Below are positions 26,231 through 34,779 of a stretch of 63,302 nt of DNA, one piece after another. The translations under genes were made by a program, and so were the position numbers. The stretch spans positions 1 through 63,302 of the forward strand of contig JAITLL010000028.1 of NCBI GenBank assembly GCA_031277915.1, read 5' to 3'. Below the pieces are notes generated by a model. It saw nothing but the letters and a program-made list of their open reading frames with translations. It did not search any database and was not told the DNA's origin. How positions within the stretch are numbered: position 1 is the stretch's first letter; the number at the start of each line of letters is the position of its first letter. Source of the stretch: Acinetobacter sp. GTDB lineage: Bacteria; Pseudomonadota; Gammaproteobacteria; Pseudomonadales; Moraxellaceae.

Positions 26231-26586
26231 GCTCCAATCCCAACAATAGTCACTCCGAGTCCAATCAGAATCACACCAATTAATCGATTTCGAGTTAATT
26301 TTTCTTTAAAGAATAAACGCCCAGCAAGCATAATAACGACAATATTAATGCATCCTAGCATCACTCCAACAGAAAGTGGAACTAGCGAGAGGAAAGCAAG
26401 CCAAACGACAAACTCAAAGATATAACAAAAAACCCCTACCCATAACCACGGGCGTTTAGCCATGAACCACCAATGTTCAAGCCCTTCGTTGGTTTTACTT
26501 TCATGAGCAGCGGCCTTAAAAGCCAACTGCCCAACGGTATCAATCAAAATGGTTAGCATCCATACACTGAACACCACAATATTCAT
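26227..26586 (-). CDS. SMR/EamA-type small transporter, subunit 1
   Basis: 119 residues with four hydrophobic helices and the last-helix motif 'RLIGVILIGLGVTIVG' typical of EamA/SMR proteins. It is coupled to its partner by a 4-base overlap on one side and to the alpha/beta hydrolase by 4 bases on the other. Helix 1 shows 'DTVGQLAFKAA', parallel to the partner. The pair is inferred to form a heterodimer exporting a product of the neighbouring enzymes. Confidence 0.8.
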   Translation of the reverse strand: MNIVVFSVWMLTILIDTVGQLAFKAAAHESKTNEGLEHWWFMAKRPWLWVGVFCYIFEFVVWLAFLSLVPLSVGVMLGCINIVVIMLAGRLFFKEKLTRNRLIGVILIGLGVTIVGIGA

Positions 26587-27467
26587 ATAAGTTCACCAAT
26601 CTTTTCAGGTGAGACTCGTCGTTCCTGTCTAGTTGACAGCGTCTCTGGCTTCTTTTTTTGCTGTTGGTACTGCTGAATAAAATGAATGGATTCGTCAATC
26701 ACTTGCTTACGATCATTATCAATGGTGATCATGTGATAGCTGTTATAAAGCCAGATTAAACTCTTAGGCCCCTTCACTTTGGCATAAATTAATTCACTGT
26801 TTCTGCGGTGAGCAATATCATCGTCATAGGCATGCAGTAACAGACATGGCGCAGTGATATTTGAGAGATTTTTGCGAACATTGCGCGAAAGTCGCTGCAA
26901 CTGGAACAATGAATGCCAAGGGTTTCCCGGTAAACCTGCTTCGCTACTTTCACCGCTGTTCATGGCCTGAACAATACGTGAACGCAATACCTCATTTTTG
27001 ATGCCGTAAGGTTCAGCTTCATCAAAGGTATTATTACGGAAAATATTTAGATAATGAACACTCGGCAAAACAATAGGTGCAAGCATTTTTGACCATAAAG
27101 GAATGCTCCAGCCATCGTATTGAAAGGTTGGACTATAGGCAATCACTCCGGCAACCGGATAAGACGATGCATACTTTAACGCCAACAAAGATCCCATCGA
27201 TAAGCCTGCAACAAATAACTCATCGGTATGTTCTTTTAGCTTTTCTGCTGCTGCAACAACACTATTGAACCAATCTTCCCATCGACTGTTCACAAGGTCT
27301 TCAACGTCACCACAATGCCCAGCCAACTGTACACCATATACGCTATAACCAGCCTGATGAAGTACGCGTGCAATTCCTCTCATTTCATTTGGCGTACCAG
27401 TCAAACCATGAATAAGTAGAATACCAGTTCGGTTGCCCGATAAAAAAAATGAGTTGTCTTTTATCAT
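26583..27467 (-). CDS. Alpha/beta hydrolase (carboxylesterase/monoacylglycerol-lipase type)
   Basis: 294 residues. 'LLIHGLTGTPNEMRGIA' gives the oxyanion HG region, 'AGLSMGSLLALK' (about 105-116) the nucleophile elbow with Ser, and later 'YDDDIAHRRN' and 'YNSYHMI' the acid and His. The fold and motif order match EstD/Est30-like carboxylesterases and YvaK-type hydrolases. The C-terminal tail is Gln/Lys-rich. It overlaps both neighbours by 4 bases, so its substrate is probably part of the pathway encoded here and by the divergent operon. Confidence 0.88.
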   Translation of the reverse strand: MIKDNSFFLSGNRTGILLIHGLTGTPNEMRGIARVLHQAGYSVYGVQLAGHCGDVEDLVNSRWEDWFNSVVAAAEKLKEHTDELFVAGLSMGSLLALKYASSYPVAGVIAYSPTFQYDGWSIPLWSKMLAPIVLPSVHYLNIFRNNTFDEAEPYGIKNEVLRSRIVQAMNSGESSEAGLPGNPWHSLFQLQRLSRNVRKNLSNITAPCLLLHAYDDDIAHRRNSELIYAKVKGPKSLIWLYNSYHMITIDNDRKQVIDESIHFIQQYQQQKKKPETLSTRQERRVSPEKIGELI

Positions 27468-28183
27468 GTAATCACCGTTACTGGAGTATCTATTCCAAAA
27501 TCGCTACTTAATAGTTTAGCCAAAGGCTGGTAAATTTCTGCAAAGTTCTCAAACTTTGTATGGAAAATCTGCTTTTCTATACAATGGTCTATTAGAGATT
27601 TTTTTGCAAAAACATAATCTGCATTACCTGCGAGACAATAATCTGAACGACCATCACCAATCAAGATAATATGTTTTTGAGGTTTTTGGTTGGCAACCTT
27701 ACATTTACACGTTCCACTTTGACTAACACAGTTCACCTCCTGATTAGGGAACTCTAGTCTCCATGACCTTTCACCTTTCTGAACCAGATGATTTGCAATC
27801 ACAGGCAAATGTTCTAAATTATATTTTTTTAAAATATGACGAATCACAAAATCGAGGCCATCACTCACAATCGTCAATGGAATTTTATATTGAACAGTGA
27901 TCTTTACTAATTCTATAAAACCCAGATCAATTTCAATTTTATCGAGACATTGCTGCAACTCATCAACAGACACATCTAATAGTTCAATCTGTTTTTGCAT
28001 ACAAACTTTAGAACCAATTTTTCCTTGTTCCCACTCTTCCTCAATTTCTTCCCAACCAGCTTTTGCATAAGTTTCAAGCAAATAGTCCGTTGTATCTTGT
28101 AAACTAATTGTTCCATCAAAGTCACATAAAATATGCCAAGGTACAGTGTGATCTGTGTAGTAGTGCTGGTTGACCATGAACAT
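27464..28183 (-). CDS. HAD-IB (MtnX-like) phosphatase
   Basis: About 239 residues with the three HAD motifs: 'CDFDGTISLQD' (nucleophile Asp), 'IVSDGLDF' and 'LIGDGRSDYCLA', closest in style to MtnX/SerB-type phosphatases. A four-Cys insertion (residues about 170-185) is unusual and may bind a metal. The ATG at 28183 has GAGG 6 bases upstream and is preferred to those at 28195 and 28177. First gene of a four-gene overlapping operon, divergent from the mipA-aminotransferase operon. The substrate is unknown. Confidence 0.87.
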   Translation of the reverse strand: MFMVNQHYYTDHTVPWHILCDFDGTISLQDTTDYLLETYAKAGWEEIEEEWEQGKIGSKVCMQKQIELLDVSVDELQQCLDKIEIDLGFIELVKITVQYKIPLTIVSDGLDFVIRHILKKYNLEHLPVIANHLVQKGERSWRLEFPNQEVNCVSQSGTCKCKVANQKPQKHIILIGDGRSDYCLAGNADYVFAKKSLIDHCIEKQIFHTKFENFAEIYQPLAKLLSSDFGIDTPVTVIT

Positions 28184-28613
28184 AAAATGCCTCATACAAA
28201 TAATCTAAGAATTTTTATAAAAATCACAGTATGACTTTAGGCTGCAAATCTTAAAATTTCTTTAATTAAAAGTCTTCAAAAAAATTTGGAATAAAGTATT
28301 ATATTATTCCATCAATTACAAAAGTATAAATAGAGTTCAGATGATTTAATGGTTGCAAAAAACACTTTCTATTTTAAAGAAAAACTTACTAATCAATTTT
28401 TTAACCAAGGATTCACACAAAAATGAATCTCTCATTTTTCTTAAAGAGTCTCTTTTTGATCTAAAACTAGAGCTTTTTGACCAGAAAATACAAAATTAAG
28501 TTAGTTTTAATTTATTCTTAAGATTTGTATAAGAATTACCTTTTATATTCAAAAAAATTTTTGAACTGAACATAACTGAACACCGTTTTTTCTTCACCCT
28601 AGAAAGACTGAAT
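28184..28613. other. Divergent promoter region between the two metabolite operons
   Basis: About 420 AT-rich bases that must contain both promoters. No strong dyad or known binding-site consensus was found; the length leaves room for long leaders or a small RNA. Confidence 0.45.
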
Positions 28614-29372
28614 ATGATTAAACCATTGAAAAGAATCTCCATAGCAATAGTAATCACCAGTAGCTGTTTTTACTGCTCTGCTTATGCACAAGAAGAAAGC
28701 TCATCGCCAGATTTCACAATGGGTTTTAACTATTCTGTAAATTTTCAGGCTTATAAAGGCCATAAAACATCTCAAACGCTTTTGCCTGTTTTTTTCTACG
28801 ACAATGACAAATTCTATATTGAAGGCGACGATGCCGGTTATTACTTGTTCAAAGACGACAAAAATCAATTACGCCTCGACGCTCACTATGACGGTAACTC
28901 ATATGATCCAAGTGGTGAACTATATTTGCTAGATAAACGTAAATGGTCTGTTCTAGCAGGTGCAAGTTATATGCGAATTACACCTTATGGTGGATTTAAA
29001 GCACGACTTAATACCGATACCTTATCCCGTAGTAAAGGAACGATTTTAAGAGGGTCTTATATCGCTGAACTAGATAAAGGCAATTTAACCGTCTATCCTG
29101 AAGCAGGTTTCCAGTGGAACAACGCAAAATATAACCAATATTACTACGGCGTAAGTGACGCTGAAAGTAAACGTAGTGGTATCGCAGCATATCAACCAGG
29201 TCAAAGTATAACGCCGTTTGTAAGTATGACAGCCAACTACTCACTTTCAAAACACGTAAACGCTTTTAGCTCTATTGAAGTTAATTATCTATCAAACGAA
29301 CAATTTAAAAGTCCAATGGTAAAAAAACGCACAGACATTACTCCTGCTGTGGGGCTTACCTTTACTTTTTAA
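28614..29372 (+). CDS. MipA/OmpV-family outer membrane protein
   Basis: 252 residues with a signal peptide (ends Tyr-Ala-Gln near residue 26) and a beta-barrel pattern: alternating strands, many Tyr/Asn, C-terminal 'TPAVGLTFTF' with terminal Phe as required for outer-membrane insertion. The MipA/OmpV family includes murein-complex scaffolds and porin-like proteins. It is the first gene of the operon with the aminotransferase, so it may pass the product of the pathway through the outer membrane (inference). Confidence 0.85.
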   Translation: MIKPLKRISIAIVITSSCFYCSAYAQEESSSPDFTMGFNYSVNFQAYKGHKTSQTLLPVFFYDNDKFYIEGDDAGYYLFKDDKNQLRLDAHYDGNSYDPSGELYLLDKRKWSVLAGASYMRITPYGGFKARLNTDTLSRSKGTILRGSYIAELDKGNLTVYPEAGFQWNNAKYNQYYYGVSDAESKRSGIAAYQPGQSITPFVSMTANYSLSKHVNAFSSIEVNYLSNEQFKSPMVKKRTDITPAVGLTFTF

Positions 29373-29448
29373 ATGACAACTCTTTTCACTCAGCCTCTGT
29401 ATCTAAAACGTACATACTGAAAACATCAACCGTAAAAGGAATAGAAGT

Positions 29449-30888
29449 ATGAACAACGATCATACATTCAAGCAAGAAAGCACTTCTGCAACAAGTTCTA
29501 ATAACCGCGTTCCACTTAATGAAGCGCAACTTTTAGCAGATGAGGCAAAGTATTGTTCACATGGTGATACAGTACACTATGTAAACCCACCTAAGATTTT
29601 TACGGATTGTCAGGGCAGCTATATATTTGATGATCAGAATATCCCATATTTAGATTTACAAATGTGGTATTCGGCAGTCAACTTTGGTTATAAAAACCCA
29701 CGTTTAGACCAAGCACTTATCGACCAAATTCATAAACTTCCTCAAATTGCCAGCCAATACTTACACCCAACTAAAATTGAACTCAGTAAAGTTATTGCTG
29801 AAGACATACTTAAAAAGACAGGTGTACAAGGCCGTGTTCACTACAACGTTGGTGGTTCACAAGCAATTGAAGACTCATTAAAAGTTGTACGTAACTTTAC
29901 TAAAGGCAAAAGCCGCATGTTCGCTTTCGAAGGCGGTTACCATGGCCGTACTTTAGGTGCATCTTCAATTACTTCAAGCTATCGCTACCGTCGTCGCTAT
30001 GGCCATTTTGGTGAGCGTGCTCAATTCATTCCATTCCCATATCCTTTCCGTCGTCCTAAAGGCATGACACCAGAAGAATATGCAGACAAGCTAGTTGCTG
30101 AATTTGCACGTCTTTTTGAAAATGAATACCACGGTGTTTGGGACCCTAAAGTTCGTGAAAGTGAATTTGCTGCTTTCTATATCGAAACAATTCAGGGTAC
30201 TGGTGGTTACGTTATTCCACCGAAGAACTTCTATAAAGGCTTGAAAAAAGTTCTAGATGACCACGGTATTTTATTGGTTGTAGATGAAATCCAAATGGGC
30301 TTCTACCGTACTGGTAAACTGTGGTCTTTCGAACACTTCGACATTACACCAGACGTTGTTGCATTTGGTAAAGCGTTAACCAACGGATTAAATCCTCTTG
30401 CTGGTATTTGGGCAAAAGAAGAAATGATTAATCCTGAAATTTTCCCAGTTGGTTCAACTCACTCAACGTTTGCATCTAACCCACTTGGTACAGCAGTTGG
30501 TCTTGAAGTCATGAACATGTTGGCTGAAAAAGACTATGAAAAACAAATCATGGAAAGCGGTGCCTATTTCCTAGAAGGTCTAAAAGACTTACAATCTCGT
30601 CATCCAGAAATTGGTGATGTTGATGGTTTAGGACTAGCATTGCGTGCAGAAATTTGTCAGGCTGACGGCTTTACTCCAAACAAAGAATTGTTGGATAAAA
30701 TGGTCGATATCGGTCTTTCAGGTACCCTTGAATATCAAGGACAGCAATGTGGTTTGGTGTTAGATGTAGGCGGTTATTACAAAAACGTAATTACATTTGC
30801 ACCATCTCTAGAAATCTCGAGAGCCGAAATCGATCAAGCTATGGTATTACTTGACCAATTATTAATTCGAGCTAAACGGGAAATTTAA
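29449..30888 (+). CDS. Class III PLP-dependent aminotransferase
   Basis: 479 residues with the class III pattern: 'NVGGSQAIEDSLK' for the phosphate-binding loop, 'FEGGYHGRT', 'LLVVDEIQMGFYRTG' with the PLP ring Asp, and 'AFGKALTNG' with the Schiff-base Lys (about residue 310). Relatives act on omega-amino groups of ornithine, GABA, diaminobutyrate or polyamines. It is 9 bases from the acyltransferase gene. Substrate unknown; the arginase-fold partner favours a diamine or amino-acid derived substrate. Confidence 0.9.
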   Translation: MNNDHTFKQESTSATSSNNRVPLNEAQLLADEAKYCSHGDTVHYVNPPKIFTDCQGSYIFDDQNIPYLDLQMWYSAVNFGYKNPRLDQALIDQIHKLPQIASQYLHPTKIELSKVIAEDILKKTGVQGRVHYNVGGSQAIEDSLKVVRNFTKGKSRMFAFEGGYHGRTLGASSITSSYRYRRRYGHFGERAQFIPFPYPFRRPKGMTPEEYADKLVAEFARLFENEYHGVWDPKVRESEFAAFYIETIQGTGGYVIPPKNFYKGLKKVLDDHGILLVVDEIQMGFYRTGKLWSFEHFDITPDVVAFGKALTNGLNPLAGIWAKEEMINPEIFPVGSTHSTFASNPLGTAVGLEVMNMLAEKDYEKQIMESGAYFLEGLKDLQSRHPEIGDVDGLGLALRAEICQADGFTPNKELLDKMVDIGLSGTLEYQGQQCGLVLDVGGYYKNVITFAPSLEISRAEIDQAMVLLDQLLIRAKREI

Positions 30889-30897
30889 AATCAATTT

Positions 30898-31965
30898 ATG
30901 ACTATAAACCTGAATCAGTTAGAACCTCAGGCAGTGGTGGATGCTTTTTTAAAGCATCCACCTTTAAGTTTTCAGGTTCATTCTCCTAACAATTTTTTGC
31001 CTTATTTTTATACAGAGTTTGATTTATTAACAACTCTAGATACTGACCTTCTTAAAAAAATTAAAGCGCTGCCAGGGTATCAAATCTGGGGAAAACTTCT
31101 TCATTTTAAAACGTGTTTTATCGGTACCACTGTTACAGAATACAGCCTATTACCCGATCAGCTTTCGCTGGACTCAATTACAGATTTTTTAAAAAATAAT
31201 GACCAAAACATCAAATTAGGTATTATTAAAGATCTTCCTTTAAGTTCACCTTTACTCAGTGATCTTGAAAATAATTACAGTCAAACTTTTATTCAAGAAG
31301 CAGAAAAAAAAGGGTTTTTATCTGTTGAAGGACAAGCCTTAGCATATGTCCCTATCGACTTTTCAAGTCGCGAAGAATATCTCTCAAGATTATCTAGACC
31401 TCGTCGTAAAAACTTTAAACGTAAACTCAAAAGTTTAAATGAACTCAATATTGAACAATTGTCTACGGGTGACGAACGGTTTAACGATTCTCGATTTAGA
31501 ACCTATTTATATCAACTTTATCTCGCGGTTTATCAACAAAGCGAAATACATTTCGACTTACTAAGCCCTGAGTTTTTTTCAGAAATTCTTCAAGATGCAA
31601 ACAGTGGCGGCAAAGTCTTTTTATATTGGGCAGATGACACCCTTGTAGGCTATAACATTTGTTATGAATATAAAGACAATCTGGTTGATAAATATATTGG
31701 GCTCAATTATCCACTCGCAAAAGAATACAATTTATATTTTATTAGTTGGTTCGTAAATTTAGATTATGCATTAGCTAACAACCTCAAGTTCTACATTGCA
31801 GGATGGACAGACCCTGAAGTCAAAGCTCAACTAGGGGCAAAATTTACATTTACCCGTCATCTGGTATGGATACATTCCCCTGCATTACGTTTTGTTTTAA
31901 AAAAATTACGACCTTTATTTGAAGCAGATCATCAGTGGCATGTTAAACAGGAAACACGATCATGA
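30898..31965 (+). CDS. GNAT/BioF2-like acyltransferase
   Basis: 355 residues. Central 'SRPRRKNFKRKLKSL' and the later 'LYWADDTLVGYNICYEYKDNLVDKYIGLNY' match the BioF2-like/FemAB-type acetyltransferase fold with a GNAT core in the second half; family predictions of this type are low-specificity. It probably transfers an acyl or aminoacyl group to an amine, the donor being unknown. It overlaps the arginase-fold gene by 4 bases (ATGA), so the two are coupled. Confidence 0.7.
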   Translation: MTINLNQLEPQAVVDAFLKHPPLSFQVHSPNNFLPYFYTEFDLLTTLDTDLLKKIKALPGYQIWGKLLHFKTCFIGTTVTEYSLLPDQLSLDSITDFLKNNDQNIKLGIIKDLPLSSPLLSDLENNYSQTFIQEAEKKGFLSVEGQALAYVPIDFSSREEYLSRLSRPRRKNFKRKLKSLNELNIEQLSTGDERFNDSRFRTYLYQLYLAVYQQSEIHFDLLSPEFFSEILQDANSGGKVFLYWADDTLVGYNICYEYKDNLVDKYIGLNYPLAKEYNLYFISWFVNLDYALANNLKFYIAGWTDPEVKAQLGAKFTFTRHLVWIHSPALRFVLKKLRPLFEADHQWHVKQETRS

Positions 31966-32852
31966 ATCTGGGAAATAACAGAACACCTGTCGTTTTAAAT
32001 TTTGACGATTCTGCGGGTGATCCTGATGATGCGGTACGTATTGACCTAACTTCATGGCAAGAAGTGATTCGATTTGGTTGTAAATTAAAAGAGTTCGATG
32101 AGTTACGTACACACCTAAACCAGCATTTACCTTCAAAACTCGGTTGTGTTCTTTTGGGTAGCGGTGATTATCACCACGTTACTCAGCTTTTACTCGAAAG
32201 ACTGCCCTCTGATGAACCTCTTCACCTGATTGTCTGCGACAACCACCCTGACAACATGCGTTATCCTTTTGGTATTCACTGTGGTTCATGGGTGTATTGG
32301 GCAAGTAAGCTTCCACAAGTTGCCAGAATTGACGTGCTTGGGATTAGTTCAAGTGATATTGGATGGCTACACGCCGTAGAAAACCATTGGTCGCCTTTAC
32401 TAAAAGGTAAACTGCATTACTGGAGTATTCAGCAAAATGCATCATGGGTGCGTTTTACGGGCAAAAAGAATGCATGGCAAAATTTCAATCATCCAGATGA
32501 GTTGCTAACTGCATTCCTGACAGAACTAAAAGCATCGAATTCGCCTATCTATTTATCGATTGATAAAGATGTATTGTCGAGCGATGTAGTAATGACAAAC
32601 TGGGATCAAGGCAAATTTCTAGAAAGTCACTTACAGAGCTTAATTGAAGCATGTAAAGGTCGTTTAGTTGCAGCAGATATTACGGGTGATGTTTCTGCCT
32701 ATCATTATAAAAACTACTTTAAACGATTTTTAGCAGCTTCTGATGGACAAGAAGAACCGACTGCCGAAGAACTCTCAAATTGGCAGTTAGAACAGAAAGC
32801 ACTGAACTTGCGTTTAATTCATGCCATAGATTCAGCGTGGTTAGATCAATAA
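31962..32852 (+). CDS. Arginase/agmatinase-fold hydrolase
   Basis: 296 residues with ureohydrolase metal motifs in order: 'LGSGDYHHVT' (GGDHS-like), 'CDNHPDN' (DAHxD-like) and 'LSIDKDVLSSD' (SxDxD). All the Mn ligands that can be read from these motifs are present, but the loops differ from arginase or agmatinase proper, so a related guanidine or amide substrate is likely. Last gene of the operon, followed by a strong terminator. Role in polyamine-like metabolite formation is inferred. Confidence 0.85.
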   Translation: MNLGNNRTPVVLNFDDSAGDPDDAVRIDLTSWQEVIRFGCKLKEFDELRTHLNQHLPSKLGCVLLGSGDYHHVTQLLLERLPSDEPLHLIVCDNHPDNMRYPFGIHCGSWVYWASKLPQVARIDVLGISSSDIGWLHAVENHWSPLLKGKLHYWSIQQNASWVRFTGKKNAWQNFNHPDELLTAFLTELKASNSPIYLSIDKDVLSSDVVMTNWDQGKFLESHLQSLIEACKGRLVAADITGDVSAYHYKNYFKRFLAASDGQEEPTAEELSNWQLEQKALNLRLIHAIDSAWLDQ

Positions 32853-32855
32853 GAA

Positions 32856-32884
32856 AAAACCCACAACATGTGGGTTTTCTTTTA
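32856..32884. terminator. Bidirectional terminator after the arginase-fold gene
   Basis: Perfect 10-bp stem AAAACCCACA-ACA-TGTGGGTTTT followed by CTTTT; also serves the convergent gene ending at 32886. Confidence 0.9.
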
Positions 32885-32885
32885 G

Positions 32886-33203
32886 TTACTTCGCTGCGTT
32901 TACGCCAACGATAAATTGACTACAATTCGAGCCTTCAGAAGCATTGCCCAACTGCTTTTCAGAAAACTTAAATTTTGATGCCACAGAAGCATAATCTTGC
33001 TTAAGGGTTTGACCTGTGAGTTCACCTAACTCTTTTACTTGCTCAGGCTTTAAAATCCCATGTTCAACTGCTTGATTTACCATTACACATGCAGTGGTCA
33101 TGGCATCATAACGTGCGGCAGTTTTAGAATAACCTAGAGCACCCACTACACCACCAATAATTAAACCAACTACTACAGCCAAAGTTACATGCATTTTATT
33201 CAT
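32886..33203 (-). CDS. Small membrane-anchored or exported protein, unknown
   Basis: 105 residues with one N-terminal hydrophobic helix (residues 6-25, Gly-rich 'VGLIIGGVVGALGY') and a soluble helical rest with two Cys. It could be a signal anchor facing the periplasm. Not recognised as a known family. Monocistronic, converging on the arginase-fold gene with a shared terminator. Confidence 0.7.
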   Translation of the reverse strand: MNKMHVTLAVVVGLIIGGVVGALGYSKTAARYDAMTTACVMVNQAVEHGILKPEQVKELGELTGQTLKQDYASVASKFKFSEKQLGNASEGSNCSQFIVGVNAAK

Positions 33204-33328
33204 TTTAAATACCTAAAAATCTAACTAAAAGACGAACACATTAAGGGTTTGTGTTCAAGTAACATTAAGATAGCTATTTTTATTTGATATAAAAAGTTAG
33301 ATTATGTCAGATTTATTGATAGATCATG

Positions 33329-33679
33329 TTAAGTAGTTCTCTTTAACACCTGCTCTATTTGAGTAGTAAGGCTGCTAAATGTCACTTCTCCAGCAATGAC
33401 CTTTACTAAATGAGATTCTTTAAATATAGCTATCGATGGTACTGACTTAATACCATACTGCTGAGCTAAATTTGGTGATTGCGCTATATCGACTAGCCCA
33501 AAATTGATTGGTCTGCTCGCCATATCATCAACAACTTGTTGAAAAACCGATTTCATATTTTTACAAGGTTGACACCAAGAGGCTGAGAAAAAGATTATTG
33601 CAACTTGTTCGTTTAGCGGGTTGGTACTACGAATAGCAGAAGAAAAATTGTCTAGTGTTAATACATGAATATCAGTCAT
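33329..33679 (-). CDS. Thioredoxin-family protein
   Basis: 116 residues with a thioredoxin fold: 'FFSASWCQPCKNM' contains the CxxC active site (WCQPC instead of WCGPC), and 'YGIKSVPSIAIF' contains the cis-Pro. No signal peptide, so cytosolic. It probably reduces disulfides with a redox potential shifted by the Gln in the CxxC loop (family knowledge). Short tail of 3' sequence suggests single-gene transcription. Confidence 0.9.
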   Translation of the reverse strand: MTDIHVLTLDNFSSAIRSTNPLNEQVAIIFFSASWCQPCKNMKSVFQQVVDDMASRPINFGLVDIAQSPNLAQQYGIKSVPSIAIFKESHLVKVIAGEVTFSSLTTQIEQVLKRTT

Positions 33680-33767
33680 TTATTAATATCCTTTAGATGA
33701 AATAGGATAGTGTTTGGATTTAAAAATCCGCCAACCTATCCTATCGGCTAAATTTCAAGCGCTACCT

Positions 33768-34187
33768 TTAAACTGTAAGAACGATATAAATTCCCATCCA
33801 AATCATGGCAATTATTTGAGCAAAGAAAAATATAAAGCGCCATGTGGCAACTCGATCACTTTGCTCCAGACAAATATGAATCAAACTTTGGGCAATACGT
33901 GCAACTAACACGCCTATCGCCAAACTATCGAGCATTTGACTATTAAGCTCAAAGTGGTTGATGGCAATAACAATAGCTGCAAAAATAGGAAGATTTTCAA
34001 TACAGTTACGGTGTGCTGCCATTGCTCGTTGATACCAATCACTCCCTTGTGGCTGGCCTGCTTGCCATTCACTTATGGTCGCACGACCAGTCAAAATTCT
34101 TGACCAACGATAAACCCCTACCGTGCTAAACAAAATAAGTAATGTCCAGCCAGCGAATGCAAGCAGTATCCAAGTCGGTAAGTTCAT
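33768..34187 (-). CDS. MAPEG-family membrane protein
   Basis: With the ATG at 34187 (GGGAA 8 bases upstream) the protein has 139 residues and four hydrophobic helices. 'RAMAAHRNCIENLPIFAAIVI' (helix 2) is the MAPEG motif with the glutathione-binding Arg/Glu/Asn. MAPEG proteins act as microsomal glutathione S-transferase-like detoxifying enzymes. A longer frame reaches 34244, but that adds 19 unlikely residues. Divergent from the ArsR regulator, with twin operators between them. Confidence 0.85.
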   Translation of the reverse strand: MNLPTWILLAFAGWTLLILFSTVGVYRWSRILTGRATISEWQAGQPQGSDWYQRAMAAHRNCIENLPIFAAIVIAINHFELNSQMLDSLAIGVLVARIAQSLIHICLEQSDRVATWRFIFFFAQIIAMIWMGIYIVLTV

Positions 34188-34281
34188 CGTTAATATTCCC
34201 AAATTTAGAAAAAAAGAAACTGCGTTCATGCATGCGTTACACATGTGAACGTAGTGATTAAGCTTGAGGTAAATTTAGTAT

Positions 34282-34326
34282 ATTAGATAAATCTAATTTA
34301 GCAATAGTTAATTTAGATTTATCTAA
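34282..34326. promoter_or_regulatory. Twin palindromic operators of the ArsR regulator
   Basis: ATTAGATAAATCTAAT (34282-34297) and TTAGATTTATCTAA (34313-34326) are perfect dyads sharing the TTAGAT half-site, with centres 30 bases apart. They sit between the divergent MAPEG and ArsR genes and match the AT-rich dyads used by BigR/SqrR-like ArsR proteins. Binding is inferred. Confidence 0.7.
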
Positions 34327-34399
34327 TATAATGTTTTCAACTCGGCTTATCCGCTATAATCATGAAATCTTGTTTCGTAATTTCTCTTATGAGAGTGAC

Positions 34400-34717
34400 A
34401 TGACCGCTAGTTCCCAAAATGTAGATGATCTTTTTTTAATTGAAGGCGCTCAGAAAGCCTCTGATCTTTTAAAGGCGATTAGTAATAAACATCGTCTTTT
34501 AGTCTTATGTTTATTAATTGAAAAAGAAGAAATGACAGTCGGCGAAATCCAACAAAGAATCTCTCTTAGCCAATCTTCTCTTTCGCAGCATCTTGCAAAA
34601 ATGCGTGAGGAAGGTTTAGTAACTTATCGCCGAGAATCGCAAACGTTGTACTACCGTATAGAAAACCCCGATATCGCCAAAGTCATCGCTCTACTTAAAA
34701 GTATTTTTCACTCATAA
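34400..34717 (+). CDS. ArsR-family regulator (BigR/SqrR-like)
   Basis: From the ATG at 34400 (GAGAG upstream) the protein has 105 residues; an earlier frame start at 34331 would lie inside the operator region and is rejected. The winged helix reads 'SQSSLSQHLAKMREEGLVTYRRESQTLYYRI'. A Cys in helix 2 ('LLVLCLLIEKEE') matches one of the two redox Cys of BigR/SqrR; the second near the C terminus is missing. It probably represses itself and the MAPEG gene, sensing electrophiles or reactive sulfur (inference). Confidence 0.87.
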   Translation: MTASSQNVDDLFLIEGAQKASDLLKAISNKHRLLVLCLLIEKEEMTVGEIQQRISLSQSSLSQHLAKMREEGLVTYRRESQTLYYRIENPDIAKVIALLKSIFHS

Positions 34718-34779
34718 CCATAATTGTGTGGATATGTATGGCTGCGATAAATCATTTTGGGAGTGTTTTATCTCAGCAA

